Of a stretch of DNA of 64,000 nucleotides, positions 49,053 to 56,308 are shown piece by piece (position 1 is the first letter of the stretch; every line of letters starts with the position of its first letter). Under the pieces are notes generated by a model. The model did not search any database, had not been told where the DNA came from, and saw nothing but the letters and a program-made list of their open reading frames with translations. The stretch comes from Streptomyces cinerochromogenes (GTDB lineage Bacteria; Actinomycetota; Actinomycetes; Streptomycetales; Streptomycetaceae): the NCBI RefSeq assembly GCF_014648635.1, contig NZ_BMRM01000009.1:186001-250000 (forward strand), in the 5' to 3' direction. Position numbers and translations under genes: made by a program.

Positions 49053-50863
49053 GGCAGCACCGCTCCCGTGTGCAGCCGGTGCAGCCGGGCGTAGGCGCCG
49101 TCGTGCCCGAGCAGGTCGTCGTGGGTGCCGTCCTCGATGATCCGGCCGTGGTCGAGCACCACGATGCGGGTGGCGTCGCGGACGGTCAGCAGGTTGTGGG
49201 AGATGACCACGGTGGTGCGCCCGGCCATCAGCCGGCGCAGCGGGGCCATGATCCGCCGGTCGGACCGGGCGTCGAGTCCCGCCGTCGGCTCGTCCAGGAG
49301 CAGCACGGGCGCGTCCCGGATCATCGCGCGGGCGATCGCCAGACGCCGGCACTGCCCGCCGGAGAGGGTCCGGCCGCGCTGGCCGACCAGCGTGTCGTAG
49401 CCCTCCGGGAGCAGCTCGATGAACTCGTGCGCGTCCGCCGCCCGCGCCGCCGCGACGATGTCCGCGTCCGTGGCCCCCGGCCGCCCGTAGGCGATGTTGT
49501 CCCGCACGGTGCCGTGGAAGACGAGCGTCTCCTGCAGCACCACCGCGACGCTGTCCCGGACGTCGGACAGGCGGAGCCGGCGCAGGTCCGTCCCGTCGAG
49601 ACGGACCGCGCCCCGGTCGGGGTCGTAGAAGCGCAGCTGGAGCTTGGCGATCGTCGACTTGCCCGCCCCGCTGGCCCCGACCAGCGCCAGCGTCTCCCCG
49701 GGCGCCGCGTGGAAGGACACGTCCGACAGCGCCCAGGACGGGCCGCCCGGATAGCGGAACCACACCCCGTCGAACTCCACGTCCCCGCGGGCGCGGCCGG
49801 TGCGCCGGGCGTCCGGGGCCTCGGTGACCTGGGGCCGCTGGTCCAGCAGCTCGATGATCCGTTCCGCCGAGGCGGCGGCCGCGTAGAAGGAGGTGCCGAG
49901 GTGGGACAGGCCCCGGACCGGGCCGTACAGCTTGCCGATCAGCGCGAGGAAGACCAGCAGCCCGCCGAGCGTGAGCTGCCCCTGGGCCAGTTTCCAGGTG
50001 CCCAGGCCCATCACCGCGAGGCCGCCGGCCACCTCGATGACCTCCACGACCGGCCCGTACACGGCACGGATCCGGGCCGAGGCCATCGCCGCCCGGAACC
50101 GTCCCAGGCTCTCCCGCTCGAACCGGCGCTCCTCCCAGCCCTGCCGGTTGTACGCCTGCACCAGCACGACGTTGCCCAGCGACTCCTCGGCGATCGCGCT
50201 GAGCGAGCCGCTGCGGCGCCGGCGCTCCCGCGACGCCTCCTTGACCAGCCGCGAGAAGTGCCGGGCGGCGCCCCAGAACAGGGGCACGATGACCAGGGCG
50301 AGGACGGTCAGGTCCCAGCGCAGGTAGAACAGCAGGCCGAGGAAGACGGCGAGGCGGATCACGTAGTAGAGGGCGTCCGCCACGCCCGAGAGCAGGAACG
50401 TCTCCACCGCGTCGACGTCACCGGTGACCCGGGACAGCACGTCCCCGAGCCTGCGGCGCTCGAAGAACCCGAGCGACAGCCCCTGGACGTGCCGGAACAC
50501 GTCGGAGCGCAGGGCGAGCAGGAAGCGCTCGCCGACCCAGGTGGACGTCACCTCGTCGGCGAAGCCGAGGATGCCGGAGCACAGGACCAGGCCCAGATAG
50601 GCCGGTGCGATCCACAGGAAGGGGTGCAGGTCCCGGGGGACGAGCACCTCGTCCACGACGACCTTGAAGAGCCACAGCTCGGCGGCGTCGACGGCGGGAC
50701 CGGTCAGGCTGAACAGGACCACGGGCACGAGCCAGCGCCGGCCGCCGCGGGTGTACGGCCAGAACCGCCGGAACACCTCGCGCGGGGGCACCGGGGGCGC
50801 GGCCGCGACCACGGCGTCGGAGGTCTCGCCGAGCGAGAGCAGACGCCGCAGGACATGCGCCAT
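49049..50863 (-). CDS. ABC exporter, fused permease and ATPase
   Basis: 604 aa, ATG 50863 after GAGGAA. Six TM helices in the first 330 residues (WLVPVVLFSLTGPAVDAAEL; FLWIAPAYLGLVLCSGILGF; VIRLAVFLGLLFYLRWDLTVL). ATPase: Walker A GASGAGKST (about residue 397), signature LSGGQCRRLAIARAM, Walker B VLLLDEPTAGLD, and ISHNLLTV with the switch His. No N-terminal C39 peptidase domain. It works as a dimer, or with another half-transporter, to export lipids, drugs or peptides. It lies between the His-rich peptide gene and the kinase gene. Confidence 0.92.
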   Translation of the reverse strand: MAHVLRRLLSLGETSDAVVAAAPPVPPREVFRRFWPYTRGGRRWLVPVVLFSLTGPAVDAAELWLFKVVVDEVLVPRDLHPFLWIAPAYLGLVLCSGILGFADEVTSTWVGERFLLALRSDVFRHVQGLSLGFFERRRLGDVLSRVTGDVDAVETFLLSGVADALYYVIRLAVFLGLLFYLRWDLTVLALVIVPLFWGAARHFSRLVKEASRERRRRSGSLSAIAEESLGNVVLVQAYNRQGWEERRFERESLGRFRAAMASARIRAVYGPVVEVIEVAGGLAVMGLGTWKLAQGQLTLGGLLVFLALIGKLYGPVRGLSHLGTSFYAAAASAERIIELLDQRPQVTEAPDARRTGRARGDVEFDGVWFRYPGGPSWALSDVSFHAAPGETLALVGASGAGKSTIAKLQLRFYDPDRGAVRLDGTDLRRLRLSDVRDSVAVVLQETLVFHGTVRDNIAYGRPGATDADIVAAARAADAHEFIELLPEGYDTLVGQRGRTLSGGQCRRLAIARAMIRDAPVLLLDEPTAGLDARSDRRIMAPLRRLMAGRTTVVISHNLLTVRDATRIVVLDHGRIIEDGTHDDLLGHDGAYARLHRLHTGAVLP

Positions 50864-50883
50864 GGCGTGCGTTCCTCGGGGGC

Positions 50884-50928
50884 CGGCGGAGCGGACCGGG
50901 GTCCTTCGGCCTCCGGTCCGCTCCGCCG
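50884..50928 (-). terminator. Attenuator-type hairpin between peptide gene and ABC exporter
   Basis: Stem of 16 perfect pairs: 15-bp arm GGCGGAGCGGACCGG (50885-50899) with its complement (50913-50927) plus the pair 50884/50928; 13-nt loop. It lies 10 nt past the peptide stop and about 20 nt before the exporter start. No T-run, so partial termination or 3'-end protection is likely, giving more peptide mRNA than exporter mRNA. Confidence 0.75.
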
Positions 50929-50937
50929 CGCGTGCGA

Positions 50938-51126
50938 TCAGTAACCGCCGTGACCGTGGCGGTCGCCGTGGCCGCCGTGGCCGCCGTGGTCGCCATGGTC
51001 GCCGTGACCGTGACGGTCGCCGTGGTCGCCATGGTCGCCGTGGTCGCCGTGGTCGCCATGGCCGTGTCCCGACCAGTCGTCGTCGCGATCCCGGCTCGCG
51101 GGCATCAGGCTACTGAAGATGGCCAT
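50938..51126 (-). CDS. Small His/Gly/Asp-repeat peptide
   Basis: 62 aa. ATG 51126 has one of the best ribosome-binding sites in the window (AAGGAGG, 7 nt spacing), which argues for a real gene. Residues 1-20 (MAIFSSLMPASRDRDDDWSG) form a leader-like N-terminus. The rest is built of HGD/HGG triplets with three RHGHG-type units and ends in Tyr; 14 His lie in the last 42 residues. No Cys and no signal peptide. The composition suits binding of Zn, Ni or Cu, or a ribosomal precursor peptide. It is followed by a 16-bp hairpin, an ABC exporter and a kinase-fold gene on the same strand. I do not recognise the family. Confidence 0.8.
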   Translation of the reverse strand: MAIFSSLMPASRDRDDDWSGHGHGDHGDHGDHGDHGDRHGHGDHGDHGGHGGHGDRHGHGGY

Positions 51127-51194
51127 GTCGTTCCTCCTTCAACTTGCCTCACAGGTGATACGTCCCAGGGCCGGTGTCGGATGGCGTTCCGGGG

Positions 51195-51238
51195 AAAAAA
51201 CTTCGCGTCCGGGCGAAAAAGGCGGGGCCGTCGCCCGG
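51195..51238 (-). terminator. Terminator after apbE-like gene
   Basis: Minus-strand hairpin with arms 51231-51238 and 51209-51216 (CCGGGCGA/TCGCCCGG), then after 8 nt a run of six T (51195-51200). It separates the flavin electron-transfer operon from the His-rich-peptide unit. Confidence 0.6.
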
Positions 51239-51243
51239 GCGCA

Positions 51244-52047
51244 TCAGCCCAGCCGCGCCGCCAGCCCCCCGGTGCACCGCACCTCGTCGCCCGCGGTGAT
51301 CAGCAGGGCCTCCACGTCCGGCAGGGACTCCAGCCAGGCCAGACCCTCCCGCGACCCCATCGCGAACGCGGCCGTGGCCCAGCAGTCGACGAACGTCAGA
51401 CGCGGCCCCACCACCGTCACGGCCACCAGGTCCGTCACCGCCGACCGGCCGGTCCGCGGATCCACGATGTGCGCGCCCCGCTCCGCCGTACCGGACGTCG
51501 CCACCGCCAGCTCCCGCGTGCCGGCGGCCGAGATCACCGCCGCCAGTCCGCCGGGCCGGAGCGGATCGGCCACCCCCACCCGCCAGGGCCGCCGCGGCTC
51601 CGGCGCGCCCAGCATCTGCACGTCGCCGCCCCCGTTCACGCTCACCCCGCGCACCCCGGCCACCGCCGCCAGCGCCCGCGCCGCCCGCTCGGCCGCCCAG
51701 CCCTTGACGATGCCGGTGGGGTCCAGCGAGCCCTGGTACCGGGTGCTGAACCAGCCCTGGCTGACCCGCTCCGCCTCGGCCGCCAGCTCCAGCACCTCGG
51801 CGACCTCGGCGGCGCACTCCGGCACGTCCAGCTCGCCGCGGGCCAGCCGGGACACCTCGCTGTCGTCGCGATAGGTGCTGAACAGGGCGTCCGCCCGGTG
51901 CAGCCCGGCGACCGCCTCGGCGAGCGCCGCCCGGACCGCGGCCGGTTCCCCGCCGCGGACGTCGAAGGAGAAGACCGTCCCCATGACCTCCTCCGCGTGA
52001 CGCACCGCGGCGGGAGTCTCCACCGGCTCGGCCACCGTGTCAGCCAC
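51244..52047 (-). CDS. apbE: ApbE-type FAD:protein FMN transferase
   Basis: 267 aa from GTG 52047, overlapping the FMN-binding gene by 8 nt. Family motifs: VMGTVFSFDV, LFSTYRDDSEVSRLARGE, DPTGIVKGWAAERAARAL, VSVNGGGDVQMLG, HIVDPRTGRSAVTDLVAVTV and FVDCWATAAFAMG with the metal-binding Asp/Thr. ApbE moves FMN from FAD onto a Thr in exported flavoproteins, with recognition sequence S-G-A-T. The three SGATYTS sites in the upstream FMN-binding proteins are the obvious substrates. No lipoprotein signal is seen on the visible N-terminus, which is unusual because many ApbE proteins are exported. Confidence 0.9.
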   Translation of the reverse strand: MADTVAEPVETPAAVRHAEEVMGTVFSFDVRGGEPAAVRAALAEAVAGLHRADALFSTYRDDSEVSRLARGELDVPECAAEVAEVLELAAEAERVSQGWFSTRYQGSLDPTGIVKGWAAERAARALAAVAGVRGVSVNGGGDVQMLGAPEPRRPWRVGVADPLRPGGLAAVISAAGTRELAVATSGTAERGAHIVDPRTGRSAVTDLVAVTVVGPRLTFVDCWATAAFAMGSREGLAWLESLPDVEALLITAGDEVRCTGGLAARLG

Positions 52048-52819
52048 CGGCCTGGTCCAGCGCGGACTGCAGGGACTGCCGGTAGCCGGTGCTGGTGTAG
52101 GTGGCACCGGAGACGGCGTCGATGTCCGCGCTTCCCGCGGTCACGGCTTCCTGGTTGAGCTTCGGGACGGCGAGCCGGGTCTTCTGGTCGCTGAGGCCGC
52201 CCTTGGGCGCCTGGACCGCCTCCGCCTCGGTGATCTTCCTGCCGCTGACCGTGATCCGTACCTGGACCGGCCCGTACTGGGTCTGCACGGCCTTCCCGGT
52301 GACGGTACGCGCCTGCGCGGAGCCGGAGGACGAGGACCCGGAGGACGAGGACCCGGAGGCCGGGGGCGCGGCGGTCTTCATCTTGTCCAGCGCCGACTGG
52401 AGCGACTTCCTGTAGCCCTCGCTCGTGTACGTCGCCCCGGAGACGGCGTCGATGTCCGCGCTTCCCGCGGTCACGGCTTCCTGGTTGAGCTTCGGGACGG
52501 CGAGCTGGGTCTTCTGGTCGCTGAGGCCGCCCTTGGGCGCCTGGACCGCCTCCGCCTTGGTGATCTTCCCGCCGCTGACGGTCAGCCGTACCTGCACGGC
52601 CCCGTACTGCGTCTGCGCCGCGTCACCGGTCACCGTGGCGGAGCCGGCCTGGGCGGCGCCCTGCGGCGCCTGCCCGGCCGCCGTCTGCTGCGGGACCGCG
52701 CCCGCCGCCGAGGCGGCCGCCGGATCCGACGCAGGCTTCAGCGACAGCAGCAGCACGACACCGGACACGGTCGCGGCGGTGGCCAGCACGACCCGTCGCA
52801 CGGGGTGGCTCTTCCTCAT
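52040..52819 (-). CDS. Exported protein with two FMN-binding domains
   Basis: 259 aa. N-terminal signal anchor (RRVVLATAATVSGVVLLLSL), an Ala/Gln-rich linker, then two FMN_bind domains (about residues 62-145 and 172-257). Each contains VQAPKGGLSDQKTxLAVPKL and the FMN attachment site SGATYTS. A Ser/Gly linker separates them. ApbE, encoded next, should attach one FMN to each Thr. The flavins would shuttle electrons outside the membrane from the reductase encoded upstream. The two domains are nearly identical at DNA level, period 330 bp. Confidence 0.9.
   Translation of the reverse strand: MRKSHPVRRVVLATAATVSGVVLLLSLKPASDPAAASAAGAVPQQTAAGQAPQGAAQAGSATVTGDAAQTQYGAVQVRLTVSGGKITKAEAVQAPKGGLSDQKTQLAVPKLNQEAVTAGSADIDAVSGATYTSEGYRKSLQSALDKMKTAAPPASGSSSSGSSSSGSAQARTVTGKAVQTQYGPVQVRITVSGRKITEAEAVQAPKGGLSDQKTRLAVPKLNQEAVTAGSADIDAVSGATYTSTGYRQSLQSALDQAGG
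52107..52630. repeat. Direct duplication of the FMN-binding domain
   Basis: 52107-52300 and 52437-52630 are near-identical with a 330-bp (110-codon) period, marking a recent in-frame domain duplication inside the FMN-binding gene. Confidence 0.8.
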
Positions 52820-52835
52820 CGCTTCGCAGCTCCGC

Positions 52836-54218
52836 TCACATCTCGAACGACTCGTGGTGGATACGGCGGGCGGGCACCCCCGCCTCCCGCAGTGCCTCGA
52901 ACACCGACTGGGCGAACCCGGGCGGGCCGCACATGAAGACGTCGTGCGTCTCGATGTCCGGGATCTTCAGCCGGAGGTTCTCCGCCGAGATGTCCGGACG
53001 CTCGCCCTCCGGGCTGTTCACCGCGTACATCAGCCGGGCGCCCCGCTCCTCGGCGATCGCCGCCAGCTCGTCCCACAGTGCCAGGTCCTGGGTGGTGTTG
53101 GCCCGGTAGAGGAGGGTGATGTCCCCGGCGCCCCCGGGCAGCGTCTCGAACAGGGCCCGCATCGGTGTGATCCCCACCCCGCCCGCGACCAGCAGGACCT
53201 TGCCCCGGCTGCGGCGCTGCGCGGTGAGCGCGCCGTACGGGCCCTCCGCCCACACCTTCGTCCCGGGCTCCAGCTCGCGCAGCCGGGCGCTGTGGTCGCC
53301 GATCGCCTTCACCGTGATCCGCAGCATGCCGGGGCGCGGGGCCGCCGACAGGGAGTACGGGTGCGAGCTGAACCGCATCCCCGGGGCGAGGAACCGCCAG
53401 CGGAAGAACTGGCCCGCCTCCGCGCCCATCCGGTGCAGCCTCCGCCCGCCGATCAGCACCGACACGATGCCCGGCGTCTCCTCGATCACCGCCTCCACGT
53501 ACATGCGGTGCCGCAGGTTCAGCCGGATCGGGGTGAGGATCCGGTACCAGACCACCAGCGCGGTGACCGCGCCGTACAGGGCGTACCAGAAGGTCTTGGC
53601 GGTGGGCTCCACCGCGAAGTCGTTGCCGGTGGTGATCTGGTGCCAGAACGTCAGGAACACCGCCGCGTACGTCAGCAGGTGGACGTGGTACCAGGCGTCG
53701 TACGGCAGCCGACGGCGGACCGGGCCGATCGACGTCAGCCCGATGACCACGAACAGGCCCGTGCCGAGGGCCGCCTTGCCCATGTCCGGGAGCTGGTTGA
53801 TGGAGTCGACGGTCTGCTGGACGATGTCGCCGAGCGACTTGCCGGCCTGGCGCGCGTAACCCCACATGGTGAGGAACACGTGCGCGAGGACCAGGCAGAG
53901 AGTGTACCGGCCGCTCATCGCGTGCCAGCGGGCCACCCGGTCGGAGCCGACCCGCCGCTCCAGCGCCGGCACGCGCGCCATCTGGAGCACGACCAGCGCC
54001 ATCAGATATCCGGCCAGCAGACCGGTGATCCGGCCCGCGCCCAGGATCCGGCCGGTGTCGTCGGCGATGGAGGGCGTGTTCTGCCACCAGAGCCACAGCA
54101 CGGCCGCCGCGCCCGCCCAGACGGCGAGCAACAGCGGGACGGCCGGGGAGCGGCGCGGACGGATGCGGCGCATCGTCTGTCGGCGGGCGGCACGTCCGCC
54201 TGCGAGCGTGGTGGTCAC
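52836..54218 (-). CDS. Ferric-reductase-like membrane flavocytochrome/ferredoxin reductase
   Basis: 460 aa from GTG 54218 (GGAGGAACC upstream). Six TM helices form a ferric-reductase-like domain with paired heme-binding His (RWHAMSGRYTLCLVLAHVFL; WYHVHLLTYAAVFLTFWHQI). Then a FAD domain (RFSSHPYSLSAAPR) and a NAD(P) domain (VLLVAGGVGITPMRALFETL; DVFMCGPPGFAQSVFEAL). It passes electrons from NAD(P)H through FAD and heme to the outside, where the FMN-binding protein encoded next can accept them. It starts 59 bp after the first FMN-binding gene, in the same operon, and is paralogous to the reductase at 54791. Confidence 0.9.
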   Translation of the reverse strand: MTTTLAGGRAARRQTMRRIRPRRSPAVPLLLAVWAGAAAVLWLWWQNTPSIADDTGRILGAGRITGLLAGYLMALVVLQMARVPALERRVGSDRVARWHAMSGRYTLCLVLAHVFLTMWGYARQAGKSLGDIVQQTVDSINQLPDMGKAALGTGLFVVIGLTSIGPVRRRLPYDAWYHVHLLTYAAVFLTFWHQITTGNDFAVEPTAKTFWYALYGAVTALVVWYRILTPIRLNLRHRMYVEAVIEETPGIVSVLIGGRRLHRMGAEAGQFFRWRFLAPGMRFSSHPYSLSAAPRPGMLRITVKAIGDHSARLRELEPGTKVWAEGPYGALTAQRRSRGKVLLVAGGVGITPMRALFETLPGGAGDITLLYRANTTQDLALWDELAAIAEERGARLMYAVNSPEGERPDISAENLRLKIPDIETHDVFMCGPPGFAQSVFEALREAGVPARRIHHESFEM

Positions 54219-54277
54219 GGTTCCTCCGTGGGGACTTGACCCTTGGCCCACAGATACGCGCCGCGTGCGCCGAGTGT

Positions 54278-54730
54278 TCAGAGACCGGCCGAGTCCAGCG
54301 CGGACTGGAGCGACCGGCGGTAGCCGTCGCTGGTGTACGTCGCTCCCGACACCGAGTCGATCTCCGCGCTCTGCGCCTGGAGCGCCTCGCTCCGCAACCG
54401 GGGCAGGGCGTAGCTGTTGATCTCCTGGTCGCGGGGGTTGTCCTGCGGGTAGGCGACGGCCGTGACGTCGGTGAGCCTGCCGTCCCGGAGGGTGACGCGC
54501 ACCTGGACCGGTCCCCAGCGGGTCTGCACGGTGTCGCCGGTCACGGTCCGGCTGCCCGAGGCGGTACCGGGCGACGAACTGCCCGACGCGGCGGGGGGCC
54601 TGGTGTTCGCCGTGACCACCGTGGGCACGGTGTGCGGCTTCAGCGCCAGCAGCAGCACCGTCCCGGAGACGGTCGCGGCGCTCGCCAGCACGATCCGGCG
54701 CAGGGGGCGGTGCTTGTTCAGTGCGTGCAT
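54278..54730 (-). CDS. Exported single-domain FMN-binding protein
   Basis: 150 aa from ATG 54730; GTG 54736 is possible but has poor spacing to GAGAGA. Signal anchor RRIVLASAATVSGTVLLLAL, nearly the same as in the two-domain paralogue, then one FMN_bind domain (TVTGDTVQTRWGPVQVRVTL) with the ApbE site SGATYTS near residue 129. It should carry one covalent FMN outside the membrane and take electrons from the reductase encoded just upstream. Confidence 0.88.
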   Translation of the reverse strand: MHALNKHRPLRRIVLASAATVSGTVLLLALKPHTVPTVVTANTRPPAASGSSSPGTASGSRTVTGDTVQTRWGPVQVRVTLRDGRLTDVTAVAYPQDNPRDQEINSYALPRLRSEALQAQSAEIDSVSGATYTSDGYRRSLQSALDSAGL

Positions 54731-54732
54731 GT

Positions 54733-54785
54733 CCACGTCTCTCTCTGCGTCGCTCTGTGTCTCTCTGCGTCTCTCTCCGCCTCGT
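54733..54785. repeat. Low-complexity CTCTCTGCGT tract
   Basis: Imperfect repeats of CTCTCTGCGT/CTCTGTGT fill the gap between the reductase stop (54791) and the FMN-binding gene. On the coding strand it is purine-rich (GAGAGA) and supplies that gene's ribosome-binding site. Confidence 0.7.
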
Positions 54786-54790
54786 CCGTC

Positions 54791-56152
54791 TCACAGCTCG
54801 AACGACTCGTGGTGGATACGGCGGTCCGGGACCCCGGCCGCCCGCAGTGCCCGGTACACGTCCCGGGCGAAGCCGTCCGGCCCGCAGAGGAAGACGTCGA
54901 GGTCGTCGGCGGGGCCGGGGAAGGCGGTCCGCAGGGTTTCGGCGGTGAGCGGCGGGCGCTCGCCGCCGGGCCCGTTGAGGGCGTACAGCACCCGGCCGCC
55001 GCGCCAGCGGGCGATCGCCTCCAGTTCGCCGCCGAGGGCCAGGTCCTTTGCCGAGCGCGCCCGGTAGAGCAGGGTGACCTCGCCGGGCAGGGTCTCGAAC
55101 AGGGCCCGCAGCGGGGTGACGCCGACACCGGCCGCGATCAGCAGGGTGTGGCGGCCGGCGGCCCGGTCGGCGGTCAGGGAGCCGTACGGGCCCTCCGCCC
55201 ACACCCGGGTGCCGGGGCGCAGCAGGGACACCGCCGCGCTGTGGTCGCCGAGCGCCTTGACGGTGATGCGCAGCAGGCCGGGGCGCGGCGGCGCCGACAG
55301 GGAGTACGGCGTCGAGGTGCGGCGCATGCCCTCGGTGAGGAACCGCCAGCGCAGGAACTGGCCCGGCTGCACCCCCAGCTCGTCCAGCCGCCGCCCCCGC
55401 ACGACGACCGAGTACACACCCGGTGCCTCCCTGTGGACCGAGTCCACACGCAGCCGGTGGCGCAGGTTGAGCCGTACCGGGGCGAGCACCCGGAACCACA
55501 GCACCAGGGCCGCCACGCCCAGGTACAGCACGTACCAGGCGGCGGTCGCGACCGGCTCGCCGTTGAACTCGTCGCCGAGAGCCAGCTGGTGCCCGAAGGC
55601 CAGGAAGACGGCCGCGTACGTCAGCAGGTGGACGTGGTACCAGAACTCGTGGCTCGTCCGGCGGCGCACGGCCCGCGCCGAGGTGACGCCGACCGCGAGG
55701 AGGATCACCGTGCCGGCGGTGGCCTTCAGCATCTCCGGGTAGTCGAGGACGACGGTCACCGCCTCGTGCCGGAGCGAGGCCCGGTCCTGGGCGGCGTACC
55801 CGGCGAGGACCAGCACGGTGTGCGCGAGCAGCAGGCAGACCGTGTACCGGCCGGCCAGCGCGTGCCAGCGCGCCACCCGGTCCGAGCCGACCCGCGTCTC
55901 CAGCACCGGTACCCGCGCCATCAGGCCGACCAGCACCGCGCAGGCGTACCCGCACAGCAGCCCGGCGATCCGCCCGGCCCCGGTCAGCCACCCGGCCGCC
56001 CCGACCACGGACCCGGTGTCCGCCCACCAGAGCGCCAGAACGGCCGCCGCCCCCGCCCACAGCAGGGCGAGCACGGGCCCGGCGGGGGAGCGCCGGCCGG
56101 GCACGGGCAGCGGCGGGGCCGGGGCCGCCCGCCGCGCATCCACGGTGGTCAT
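54791..56152 (-). CDS. Ferric-reductase-like membrane flavocytochrome/ferredoxin reductase, second copy
   Basis: 453 aa from ATG 56152. Same design as the gene at 52836: TM domain with RWHALAGRYTVCLLLAHTVL and WYHVHLLTYAAVFLAFGHQL, FAD motif TSTPYSLSAPPR, NAD(P) motif HTLLIAAGVGVTPLRALFET, and C-terminal DRRIHHESFEL. First gene of the minus-strand operon reductase, FMN protein, reductase, two-domain FMN protein, apbE. Divergent from the two-component system at 56309, with OmpR-like direct repeats between them. Confidence 0.9.
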   Translation of the reverse strand: MTTVDARRAAPAPPLPVPGRRSPAGPVLALLWAGAAAVLALWWADTGSVVGAAGWLTGAGRIAGLLCGYACAVLVGLMARVPVLETRVGSDRVARWHALAGRYTVCLLLAHTVLVLAGYAAQDRASLRHEAVTVVLDYPEMLKATAGTVILLAVGVTSARAVRRRTSHEFWYHVHLLTYAAVFLAFGHQLALGDEFNGEPVATAAWYVLYLGVAALVLWFRVLAPVRLNLRHRLRVDSVHREAPGVYSVVVRGRRLDELGVQPGQFLRWRFLTEGMRRTSTPYSLSAPPRPGLLRITVKALGDHSAAVSLLRPGTRVWAEGPYGSLTADRAAGRHTLLIAAGVGVTPLRALFETLPGEVTLLYRARSAKDLALGGELEAIARWRGGRVLYALNGPGGERPPLTAETLRTAFPGPADDLDVFLCGPDGFARDVYRALRAAGVPDRRIHHESFEL

Positions 56153-56202
56153 CTGATGTCGCCGTCCTTTCGTCCGTCGGCCGGCCCACTGTGCGGGACG
56201 AA

Positions 56203-56248
56203 GCTCTGAGACGGCTCTGAGCGACCGCCGTGCCGAGCGGACTCAGAG
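56203..56248. promoter_or_regulatory. OmpR-type response-regulator binding repeats
   Basis: GCTCTGAG repeated head-to-tail with 11-bp period (56203-56210, 56214-56221), and the inverted copy CTCAGAG at 56242-56248, midway between the reductase operon and the response regulator gene. An 11-bp period is typical for tandem binding by OmpR-family dimers. Confidence 0.6.
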
Positions 56249-56308
56249 GAAATCCATAGGGGGGCGCCGGTCCGCGGGCCCCGCGGACCAGCGATGCTGG
56301 AAGACGTC

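Noticed and set aside
50944..51067. 9-bp repeats resembling a CRISPR array
   Set aside because: Repeats are contiguous codons with no spacers and no cas genes are nearby.
50932..51080. Plus-strand Val/Ala-rich hydrophobic frame opposite the His-rich peptide
   Set aside because: It is the complement of the HGD repeats and has no ribosome-binding site, whereas the minus-strand gene has AAGGAGG.
48135..51126. Lanthipeptide cluster
   Set aside because: The peptide has no Cys and no LanM/LanL-type cyclase is present; the kinase-fold protein lacks lyase and cyclase domains, so a standard lanthipeptide is excluded.
52836..56189. One continuous minus-strand reading frame of over 1,100 codons that could be a fused double reductase
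   Set aside because: The middle part is an out-of-frame reading of the FMN-binding gene and second reductase; each gene has its own start and family motifs in its own frame.
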